Below, one piece after another: positions 7,518 to 14,874 of a DNA stretch of 16,454 nt. Positions within the stretch are counted from its first letter, which is position 1; each line of letters starts with the position of its first letter. The translations under genes were made by a program, and so were the position numbers. Below the pieces are notes generated by a model that saw only the letters and a list, made by a program, of their open reading frames with translations, was not told the origin of the DNA and ran no database searches. The stretch spans positions 1 through 16,454 of the forward strand of contig JAJFLL010000199.1 in NCBI GenBank assembly GCA_021772695.1, in the 5' to 3' direction. The DNA is from Deltaproteobacteria bacterium. Its GTDB lineage: Bacteria > UBA10199 > DSSB01.

Positions 7518-10500
7518 ATGGATATTCAGAACTTTTTCGAAAAACCTAAAGACCCACTTTCTTTTTCAGGGATCAAAATTTCTTTGGCCTCCCCGGAATT
7601 GATTCGGTCTTGGTCTCACGGCGAAGTCAAAAAGCCTGAGACGATCAACTACCGTACTTTTAAGCCAGAAAGAGATGGGCTATTCTGCGCCAAAATTTTC
7701 GGCCCTGTTAAAGATTACGAATGCAACTGTGGAAAATACAAAAGAATGAAGCATCGGGGCATCATCTGCGAAAAATGCGGCGTTGAGGTCATTCCTTCCA
7801 AAGTGCGACGGGAGAGAATGGGGCATATCAACTTGGCCACCCCAGTTGCCCATATCTGGTTTTTAAAGAGTCTACCTTCTCGTATCGCCACGATTTTAAA
7901 TATGGCCCTGAAAGATGTGGAAAAAGTGCTGTATTGCGAAGGGTATGTGGTGCTCGATCCGAGCAATTCGGAACTTAAAGAAGGTGAAGTCCTTTCCGAA
8001 GACAAATACCAGGCTGCCGTGCAGGAATTCGGAGGCGACTTTGTAGCCCGTATGGGCGGCGATGCCATGCTCGAATTGTTGAAAAAGATCGAGCCCGAAG
8101 AATTGGCAAAAAAGATTCGCAAAGATTTAGCAACCACTAAGGCCGAAGCGACTCGGAAAAAATTGGTAAAACGCCTCAAGGTAGTGGAAGCGTTTCGTGA
8201 TTCCGGGAACAAGCCTGAATGGATGATGTTAGATGTCATTCCGGTTATTCCGCCTGATTTGCGTCCCTTGGTTCCCCTGGAGGGTGGTCGTTTTGCAACC
8301 AGTGATCTAAATGATTTATATCGTCGCGTCATCAATCGAAACAATCGACTGAAAAGACTCATGGAGCTCAATGCCCCCGATATTATCATTCGGAACGAAA
8401 AGCGTATGTTGCAAGAAGCCGTCGACGCCCTCTTTGATAACGGCCGTCGTGGCAAGGTCTTTACCGGTCCGAACCGACGCCCGCTTCGCTCCCTTTCTGA
8501 TATGCTCAAAGGAAAGCAAGGACGGTTCCGTCAAAATCTACTCGGAAAACGGGTCGATTATTCGGGACGTTCCGTAATCGTCGTTGGTCCCCACCTCAAA
8601 TTGCACCAATGTGGTTTGCCGAAAATCATGGCCCTCGAGCTATTTAGGCCGTTTATTTACCATAAGCTAGAGATTCGCGGTTTTGTCTCCACCATCAAGA
8701 GTGCCAAGAAGATGGTGGAAAAACAACTGCCAGAAGTTTGGGATGTCTTAGATGAAGTCATTAAAGAGCATCCTATATTGCTTAACCGAGCGCCCACCTT
8801 GCATCGATTGGGTATCCAGGCCTTTGAACCCGTATTGGTCGAAGGTAAGGCTATTCAATTGCATCCCTTGGTTTGTGCGGCCTTTAATGCCGACTTTGAC
8901 GGTGACCAGATGGCCGTTCACGTGCCGCTATCCATCGAAGCTCAGCTCGAAGCACGCATATTAATGATGTCTACCAACAACATTTTGTCGCCAGCCAACG
9001 GTAAGCCCATCATTATTCCGACTCAAGATATGGTCCTCGGCATTTACTATATGACTCGGGAAAGGCCCGGGGCCAAGGGTGAAGGAAATGCGTTCGCCAG
9101 TGCCGCCGAGGTATCTTTGGCTTATCAAAGTGGTCAATTGAATCTGCAGGCAAAAATTAAGGTGCGCATCGACGGCAAGCTTGCGGAAACCACTACGGGT
9201 CGGGTCTTGCTCTACGAAATAGCTCCCAAGGCGCTCAATTTTGATTACGTCAATAAGACCATGGACAAAAAGGCCATAGGTGATTTGGTCGACCGTTGTT
9301 ACCGGGTAGCAGGACAAAAGGAGACTGTATTATTGGCCGACCGCTTGAAGAACTTGGGCTATAAATTCGCTACCCAAGCCGGTATCTCCATCTGTTTAGA
9401 CGATATGAAGATTCCGACCACCAAGACCCATAAGCTAGATGAAGCTTATACCGAGGTTAAAGAGGTCGAAACTCAATACATCGATGGTTTGATCACCGAT
9501 GGTGAGCGTTACAATAAGATCGTCGATATTTGGGCACAGGCTACAGAATCCATCGCATCCGACATGATGAAGGAAATGAGTTGGGAGCGATTGAAGGGGT
9601 CTGATGGTAAGGAAAAACTGCTCCCCAGTTTCAATTCCATTTATATCATGGCCGATTCCGGTGCCCGTGGTTCGGCCCAACAAATGCGACAGTTGGCAGG
9701 TATGCGTGGTTTGATGGCCAAGCCCTCCGGTGAAATCATCGAAACTCCCATTACGGCCAACTTCCGTGAAGGTCTGACGGTGTTGCAGTACTTTATTTCC
9801 ACTCACGGAGCCCGAAAAGGATTGGCCGATACCGCTTTGAAGACGGCCAACTCCGGTTACCTAACCCGTCGTTTGGTAGACGTTGCTCAGGATCTCGTCA
9901 TAACAGAAATGGATTGCGGAACCTTAGACGGTATTACCTTGGAACCTCTGGTCGAAGGGGGTGAAATCATTGAACCCCTAGGCGATCGTATTCTGGGTCG
10001 TGCTGCCTTGGAAGATATTAAAGATCCTTATACCAATGAAGTGTTGGTGAAGGCGGGAATCCACATTGATGAACAACTCGTCGATACCATTGAAGAGGCC
10101 GGATTAGAAAAAGTTAGAGTTCGTTCGGTGCTTACCTGTCAAACCAAGCGGGGGGTTTGCGCCCTATGTTATGGTCGTGATTTGTCCCGCGGTATCTTGG
10201 TCAACCTTGGTGAGTCGGTAGGGGTCATAGCGGCTCAGGCTATCGGTGAACCGGGAACCCAGTTGACGATGCGTACTTTCCATATTGGTGGAACGGCCAG
10301 TCGTCGCGCGGAACAATCTACTTTAGAAAACCGTAACGAAGGTATCGTGAAGTTCTTAAGTGTGAAGACGGTTACCAACAAGACCGGCTCGCTCACCGTC
10401 ATGAATCGACACGGCGAATTGGCCATCATGGATGAAACCGGTCGGGAACGTGAAAAATACACGCTGACTTATGGTGCCAAGCTATTTGTGAAAGACGGCG

Positions 10501-11633
10501 ATAAGGTTGAGACCAAGACGCTGCTTTCCGAATGGGATCCTTACAGTATTCCGATTTTGACCGAAGTCGACGGAGTGGTGAAATTCGGGGATATCCTAGA
10601 TGGACAGACCATGTCGGAGCAATTGGACGAAGTAACGGGTATGTCGCAGAAGGTCATCACCGAAGCCAAGTCGAAGACCGCCGACCTACGGCCGCGAATT
10701 TCTATCAAGGACAAATCGGGTAAAACCCTAAAATTGCCCAAATCCGAAAATGAAGCCCGGTACTATATGCCCATCGGCGCCCACATCACTATGTCTGAAG
10801 GTGATGAGGTGAAGGCCGGCGATGTCATGGCCAAAATTCCTCGGGAAACCACGAAGACGAAAGATATTACCGGGGGCTTGCCTCGGGTGGCTGAACTGTT
10901 TGAAGCCCGCAAGCCCAAAGAGTTTGCCATTATCTCCGAAGTGGACGGTGTGGTGGGTTTTGGTAAGGATACCAAGGGTAAACGTAAAGTTATCGTGACC
11001 CCAGAAGTGGGCGATGCCAAAGAATATCTGGTAGCCAAGGGAAAACATCTCTCCGTACGGGAAGGTGATTTCGTGAAAGCCGGGGAGCCACTCATGGATG
11101 GCAGTTCTAACCCCCATGATATCCTTCGGGTCTTGGGCGAAAAGGCCTTGGCCAAATATTTGGTGGATGAAACCCAAGAGGTTTATCGTTTGCAAGGCGT
11201 TAAAATCAACGACAAGCATATCGAAGTCATCGTGCGGCAAATGCTGCGCAAGGTTCGCATTAAAGACCCTGGTGATACCAACCTCCTGATCGACGATGCC
11301 ATCGAGCGAGATGTCTTTATCGCTACCAACCTAGAAGTGGCGGCGAAGAAGGGAAAACCAGCCGTGGCCGAGCCCCTATTGTTGGGGATCACCAAGGCTT
11401 CCTTAACTACGGAATCCTTCGTTTCCGCAGCTTCATTCCAAGAGACCACCAAGGTGCTAACCGAAGCGGCCGTAACTGGCAAAATCGACCGGCTCAGAGG
11501 TCTTAAAGAAAATGTCATTATGGGTCGTTTGATCCCAGCCGGAACCGGACTCCTGGGCTACCGTGAGTTGAAAATCGATGTGGAGGACCAGGAAGACGAA
11601 GAAACGGATGATAAAAGCACTTTGACCGCATAA
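7518..11633 (+). CDS. rpoC: DNA-directed RNA polymerase subunit beta'
   Basis: RpoC is the beta' subunit and carries the catalytic magnesium site. The product is 1371 aa. Seen: zinc site 1 with Cys69, Cys71, Cys84 and Cys87; the universal NADFDGD loop with Asp459, Asp461 and Asp463; zinc site 2 with Cys800, Cys874, Cys881 and Cys884, in the same spacing as E. coli; and the trigger loop around MRTFHIGG (from Met918), which resumes at ITGGLPRVAELFEARKP (about 1115). Between these lies a roughly 180-residue insertion rich in beta-strand repeats, corresponding to the E. coli SI3 (beta'-i6) domain, a mark of the proteobacterial type. AGAGG at 7508-7512 supports ATG 7518. An 83-nt gap separates it from rpoB, presumably on one transcript. 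Confidence 0.99.
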   Translation: MDIQNFFEKPKDPLSFSGIKISLASPELIRSWSHGEVKKPETINYRTFKPERDGLFCAKIFGPVKDYECNCGKYKRMKHRGIICEKCGVEVIPSKVRRERMGHINLATPVAHIWFLKSLPSRIATILNMALKDVEKVLYCEGYVVLDPSNSELKEGEVLSEDKYQAAVQEFGGDFVARMGGDAMLELLKKIEPEELAKKIRKDLATTKAEATRKKLVKRLKVVEAFRDSGNKPEWMMLDVIPVIPPDLRPLVPLEGGRFATSDLNDLYRRVINRNNRLKRLMELNAPDIIIRNEKRMLQEAVDALFDNGRRGKVFTGPNRRPLRSLSDMLKGKQGRFRQNLLGKRVDYSGRSVIVVGPHLKLHQCGLPKIMALELFRPFIYHKLEIRGFVSTIKSAKKMVEKQLPEVWDVLDEVIKEHPILLNRAPTLHRLGIQAFEPVLVEGKAIQLHPLVCAAFNADFDGDQMAVHVPLSIEAQLEARILMMSTNNILSPANGKPIIIPTQDMVLGIYYMTRERPGAKGEGNAFASAAEVSLAYQSGQLNLQAKIKVRIDGKLAETTTGRVLLYEIAPKALNFDYVNKTMDKKAIGDLVDRCYRVAGQKETVLLADRLKNLGYKFATQAGISICLDDMKIPTTKTHKLDEAYTEVKEVETQYIDGLITDGERYNKIVDIWAQATESIASDMMKEMSWERLKGSDGKEKLLPSFNSIYIMADSGARGSAQQMRQLAGMRGLMAKPSGEIIETPITANFREGLTVLQYFISTHGARKGLADTALKTANSGYLTRRLVDVAQDLVITEMDCGTLDGITLEPLVEGGEIIEPLGDRILGRAALEDIKDPYTNEVLVKAGIHIDEQLVDTIEEAGLEKVRVRSVLTCQTKRGVCALCYGRDLSRGILVNLGESVGVIAAQAIGEPGTQLTMRTFHIGGTASRRAEQSTLENRNEGIVKFLSVKTVTNKTGSLTVMNRHGELAIMDETGREREKYTLTYGAKLFVKDGDKVETKTLLSEWDPYSIPILTEVDGVVKFGDILDGQTMSEQLDEVTGMSQKVITEAKSKTADLRPRISIKDKSGKTLKLPKSENEARYYMPIGAHITMSEGDEVKAGDVMAKIPRETTKTKDITGGLPRVAELFEARKPKEFAIISEVDGVVGFGKDTKGKRKVIVTPEVGDAKEYLVAKGKHLSVREGDFVKAGEPLMDGSSNPHDILRVLGEKALAKYLVDETQEVYRLQGVKINDKHIEVIVRQMLRKVRIKDPGDTNLLIDDAIERDVFIATNLEVAAKKGKPAVAEPLLLGITKASLTTESFVSAASFQETTKVLTEAAVTGKIDRLRGLKENVIMGRLIPAGTGLLGYRELKIDVEDQEDEETDDKSTLTA

Positions 11634-11646
11634 AGGCCCTAGTTGC

Positions 11647-11676
11647 TTGACTTTTTTTGCAGGGGCGTGCTACTTA
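11647..11676 (+). promoter_or_regulatory. Candidate promoter for the str operon (rpsL onward)
   Basis: TTGACT at 11647-11652 is a good -35 box. After an 18-nt spacer, TACTTA(T) at 11671-11677, preceded by TGC, is a moderate -10 in the TGnTA style. It starts 13 nt after the rpoC stop. A perfect TATAAT occurs further on (11704-11709) but has no recognisable -35 at 15-19 nt. Transcription from the first site would begin at about 11684 and give a leader that contains the hairpin at 11737-11787. Not proven: the -10 match is partial. Confidence 0.4.
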
Positions 11677-11736
11677 TCGCGCCGCTCAAGCGTGTAGTTA
11701 TTATATAATTACTTGATATTATTGAGAAAATTCATC

Positions 11737-11788
11737 AAAGACCCCCTTTGGGGCCAGGTTGGTCCTGTCCCAAATTTTGGGGTCTTTT
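11737..11788 (+). terminator. Terminator-like hairpin in the rpsL leader
   Basis: AAAGACCCC (11737-11745) pairs perfectly with GGGGTCTTT (11779-11787). Inside it, TTTGGGG (11747-11753) pairs with TCCCAAA (11768-11774) using one G-U, and after a bulged C, CAGG (11755-11758) pairs with CCTG (11764-11767) around the loop TTGGT. The 3' side runs into TTTTAT, giving an intrinsic-terminator shape. It ends 17 nt before the rpsL ATG. It could stop read-through from rpoC, or act as an attenuator for rpsL-rpsG-fusA-tuf. A competing CCCC/GGGG hairpin (11742-11745 with 11750-11753) exists within it. Confidence 0.7.
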
Positions 11789-11804
11789 ATACTTGGAACG
11801 GTTT

Positions 11805-12176
11805 ATGCCGACGATTAATCAACTGATTCGCAAAGGGCGGAAGCGCCGCATTTACAAAGGTACGGCTCCGGCTCTGCAAAGATGCCCGCAGCGGCGGGGC
11901 GTTTGCGTGCGTGTTTACACCACGACCCCGAAAAAACCCAACTCCGCCTTGAGAAAGGTGGCCCGGGTCCGGCTCACTAACGGCATCGAAGTGACCTCCT
12001 ATATTCCCGGAGAAGGCCATAATTTGCAGGAGCATTCCGTGGTCTTGATTCGGGGGGGGCGTGTGAAGGATTTACCAGGGGTCCGTTACCATATCGTGCG
12101 CGGTACCCTCGATACGGTGGGTGTTGAAAAGCGCCGCCAAAGCCGTTCCAAATACGGAGCCAAGAAACCCAAATAA
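11805..12176 (+). CDS. rpsL: 30S ribosomal protein S12
   Basis: S12 sits at the decoding centre and controls accuracy; it is the target of streptomycin-resistance mutations. The start ATG 11805 gives MPTINQLIRKGRKRRIY and a 123-aa protein, the family length; an upstream in-frame start at 11748 lies inside the terminator-like hairpin and is rejected. Conserved TTTPKKPNSALRK holds Lys43, and GGRVKDLPGVRYH holds Lys88 and Pro91; all are the drug-sensitive residues. The ribosome site is weak (GGA at 11795-11797), which fits control by the leader. A run of eight G (12052-12059) encodes part of RGGR. rpsG follows after 17 nt. Confidence 0.98.
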   Translation: MPTINQLIRKGRKRRIYKGTAPALQRCPQRRGVCVRVYTTTPKKPNSALRKVARVRLTNGIEVTSYIPGEGHNLQEHSVVLIRGGRVKDLPGVRYHIVRGTLDTVGVEKRRQSRSKYGAKKPK

Positions 12177-12193
12177 TTTCATTAGGTTAACTT

Positions 12194-12664
12194 ATGTCTC
12201 GAAAAGGTCACAAAGGTAAACGAAAGATCCTCCCCGATCCTAAATTCAACGACAAGTTGATTGCCAAGTTCGTCAACAAGATCATGCTTCAGGGGAAGAA
12301 AAGCTTGGCCGAAAATGTGGTCTATAAATCCCTCGAGCAGGTGCAGGGCAAATTGAACGAAGACTCTCTCAAGATTTTTAAGAAGGCCTTAGACAATATT
12401 AAGCCTGTAGTAGAGGTGCGGTCCCGTCGAGTCGGCGGTGCCACCTATCAGGTTCCTATGGAAGTTCGTCCCGAGCGCCGAGTTTCTTTAGGGCTTAGGT
12501 GGTTGGTAGATTATGCGCGGGAACGTGGCGAAAAAAGCATGGCAGATCGCTTGGCAGGTGAAATTTTAGATGCCTTTCACGGGCGTGGGAACGCTGTCAA
12601 AAAACGCGACGATGTGCATCGAATGGCTGACGCCAATAAGGCCTTTAGTCACTATCGCTGGTAA
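12194..12664 (+). CDS. rpsG: 30S ribosomal protein S7
   Basis: S7 is the primary binder that starts assembly of the 30S head and touches the E-site tRNA. The 156-aa product is typical. It begins MSRKGHKGKRKILPDPKF, has the conserved RSRRVGGATYQVPMEVRPERR segment at about 76-96, and ends with the MADANKAFSHYRW tail. AGG at 12184-12186 serves ATG 12194. In E. coli S7 represses its own operon by binding a long rpsL-rpsG spacer. Here the gap is 17 nt, so that exact mechanism is unlikely in this organism. Confidence 0.98.
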   Translation: MSRKGHKGKRKILPDPKFNDKLIAKFVNKIMLQGKKSLAENVVYKSLEQVQGKLNEDSLKIFKKALDNIKPVVEVRSRRVGGATYQVPMEVRPERRVSLGLRWLVDYARERGEKSMADRLAGEILDAFHGRGNAVKKRDDVHRMADANKAFSHYRW

Positions 12665-12751
12665 TCCGTTGAATTAGGTTTTTTAGGTTAAAAGAAAATG
12701 GCTGAATATTCATTAGAAAAAACTCGCAATATCGGCATCATGGCCCACATC

Positions 12752-12754
12752 TAT
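12752..12754 (+). other. Non-canonical P-loop codon in fusA (Asp to Tyr)
   Basis: Codon 19 of fusA is TAT, giving AHIYAGKT. Nearly all EF-G proteins have AHIDAGKT at this G1 motif. One base change, GAT to TAT (G to T), explains it. It lies 41 nt before the last base of the premature TAA. Confidence 0.9.
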
Positions 12755-12790
12755 GCGGGAAAGACCACAACGACCGAACGTATTCTCTTC

Positions 12791-12793
12791 TAA
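12791..12793 (+). other. Premature TAA in fusA (codon 32)
   Basis: TAA stands where EF-G has a conserved Tyr (ILFYTG). A single change in the third base of TAC or TAT explains it. The frame is intact on both sides, with no insertion or deletion. Six other genes in the window (rplK, rplL, rpoB, rpoC, rpsL, rpsG) end with TAA, so the codon is a real stop here. Confidence 0.95.
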
Positions 12794-14789
12794 ACGGGAA
12801 TCTCCCATAAGATCGGTGAAGTGCATGACGGAAACGCCATCATGGACTGGATGGCTCAAGAGCAAGAACGTGGTATCACTATCACCTCTGCAACGACTGC
12901 CTGCGCCTGGAAAAATCATCGCGTCAATATTATTGATACCCCCGGTCACGTGGACTTCACTATTGAAGTGGAACGGTCCCTTCGGGTGCTCGATGGTGCT
13001 ATTGGTGTTTTTTGTTCGGTGGGCGGTGTTGAGCCGCAGTCAGAAACCGTATGGCGCCAAGCCAATCGATATAAAGTACCCCGCATTGCCTTCGTCAATA
13101 AAATGGACCGTACCGGGGCAGATTTTTTTAATGGTGTAAAGATGATGCGGGACCGACTCCATGCGAATCCCGTTCCCTTTCAACTTCCCATCGGTGCCGA
13201 AGATCAGTTCAGGGGTATGGTCGACTTATTATCCATGAAGGCCTTTTTGTTTGATGATTCCTCCATGGGAGCCAAATTCGATGAGGCCGATATTCCCGAA
13301 GATCTAGTGGCACAGGCCAAAGAATATCGTGAAAAAATGATCGAAGCGGTGGTCGAGCACGATGAAGTCTTAATGGAACGATACCTTGAGAATGGCGACA
13401 TCACCTTGGAAGAGATCAAAAAAGCCGCTCGACTAGCTACTTTGAAACTTGCCATTACTCCTGTGTTTTGTGGTTCGGCCTTTAAAAATAAGGGGGTTCA
13501 GCAGCTTCTCGACGCCGTGATTGATTACCTGCCTTCACCCTTAGATATTCCTCCCGTTGAAGGTATCTTGCCCCGCAGTGAAGAAACGGCCACTCGGGCT
13601 CCCAAAGATTCCGAACCTTTTTCTGCTCTGGCCTTTAAGATCATGACCGATCCTTTCGTGGGGCAATTAAGTTATTTTCGAGTTTATTCCGGCCGGCTGA
13701 ACGCGGGTACCTATCTATTTAATTCCACCAAAGAAAAGAAAGAGCGTATCGGTCGTATCCTTCGCATGCACGCCAACAACCGTGAAGAAATCAAGACCAT
13801 TGGAGCTGGTGATATCGCCGCTGCAGTTGGTCTAAAGTACACCACCACCGGTGATACGCTGTGTGATGAAGACCATCCGATTATCCTCGAAGCCATGGAT
13901 TTCCCTGATCCTGTTATCAGTGTAGCCATTGAACCCAAAACCAAGGCAGATCAAGAAAAGCTTTCCACCTCCTTGGGTAAATTGGCTCAAGAAGACCCCT
14001 CGTTTAGGGTGCGGGTCGATGAAGAAACCGGCCAAACGATTATTTCTGGAATGGGTGAATTGCATTTAGAAATCATTGTCGACCGTCTGATGCGCGAATT
14101 TAAGGTAGATGCCAATGTGGGCCGTCCCCAGGTAGCCTACCGCGAAACCATCACCGCCGATGCCGATGCCGAAACAAAATATGCCAAGCAATCCGGGGGT
14201 CGCGGGCAGTTTGCTCATGTGCTCATGAAGGCCAAGCCCCAAGAAACCGGTAAGGGATTTGAATTTATCGATCAGATTAAGGGCGGTTCCATTCCTCGAG
14301 AATTTATTCCCGCGGTCCAAAAAGGCGTGGTTGAGGCCCTCGAAGGTGGCGTTATTGCCGGGTATCCCGTCGTCGATGTGCAGGTTACCTTATACGATGG
14401 GTCTTTTCATGACGTCGATTCTTCTGAAATGGCCTTTAAGATTGCCGGTTCCATGTGCGTTAAAGAATTAGTGAGAAAGGCCAAGCCTGCCTTGCTTGAG
14501 CCCATTATGAGTGTTGAAGTGGTGACGCCTGAGGAATTCGTTGGTTCGGTTACGGGCGATTTGAATTCTCGCCGGGGGCGCATCATGGGAACTGAAATTC
14601 GTACGGGCACCCAAGTAATCAAGGCCATGGTACCGCTTTCCAGCATGTTTGGCTATGCCACCGATGTGCGTTCCCAAACCCAAGGTCGAGCGAATTTTAC
14701 CATGCAATTTAATTGCTATGAACAGGTACCCAAGAATATTGCTGAAGAAATTATTGCTAAGACTCAGGGTAAGTAGTTTGAGCTCCGAT

Positions 14790-14806
14790 TCCATCCTGTG
14801 GGTGGA
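14790..14806 (+). other. Small hairpin between fusA and tuf
   Basis: TCCATCC (14790-14796) pairs with GGGTGGA (14800-14806), including one G-U, around a TGT loop, 13 nt after the fusA stop. No T-run follows, so it is not an intrinsic terminator. It may be an mRNA processing or stability element. The rest of the 98-nt spacer is AT-rich, with no convincing promoter for tuf. Confidence 0.45.
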
Positions 14807-14861
14807 CCGGCCGAATGATTGAAAAAATTTAGTTTTGAGAGAATTGTAAAAATAAACTCTT

Positions 14862-14867
14862 AGGAGG
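14862..14867 (+). promoter_or_regulatory. Ribosome binding site of tuf
   Basis: AGGAGG, the full consensus, lies 7 nt before ATG 14875. It settles the start: an in-frame TTG at 14869 would be only 1 nt from this site and would add two residues not found in EF-Tu. A perfect site fits the high output expected of EF-Tu. Confidence 0.85.
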
Positions 14868-14874
14868 CTTGAAA

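Larger units (their letters stand above)
12698..14776 (+). pseudogene. fusA: Elongation factor G gene with an in-frame stop at codon 32
   Basis: EF-G is the GTPase that drives ribosomal translocation and, with RRF, ribosome recycling. From ATG 12698 the frame encodes the normal N-terminus (MAEYSLEKTRNIGIMAHI) but has TAA at 12791-12793, where the family has Tyr in RILFYTG. Codon 19 is Tyr in place of the conserved Asp of AHIDAGKT. Otherwise 692 codons are in frame and canonical: switch I QERGITITSAT, DTPGH at 80-84, NKMD at 134-137, GMGELHLEI, domain IV GGRGQFAHV, and the tip His571. The gap from rpsG is 33 nt. A restart at GTG 12821 would lose the P-loop and cannot give an active GTPase. This is either a base-calling or assembly error in an essential gene, or a fresh inactivation covered by a second EF-G gene. 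Confidence 0.9.

Noticed and set aside
7715..8509. Long open frame on the minus strand (264 codons) within rpoC
   Set aside because: It lies wholly opposite a highly conserved part of rpoC, its translation is Ser/Arg-rich without recognisable domains, and no minus-strand ribosome site or promoter supports it. The same holds for the other minus-strand frames in this window.
11704..11709. Perfect TATAAT as a second promoter for rpsL
   Set aside because: No -35 resembling TTGACA is found 15-19 nt upstream (the region is GC-rich, GCCGCTC), and the AT-rich stretch gives chance matches. It is kept only as a remark under the candidate promoter.
12791..12793. Reassignment of TAA to Tyr
   Set aside because: Six conserved genes in the window end at TAA at their expected lengths, so TAA acts as a stop.
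12821..14776. EF-G read as a shorter gene starting at GTG 12821
   Set aside because: The GTG is the conserved Val of GEVHDGNAIMDWM, has no Shine-Dalgarno, and the product would lack the G1 loop. The upstream codons 12698-12790 clearly encode the EF-G N-terminus.
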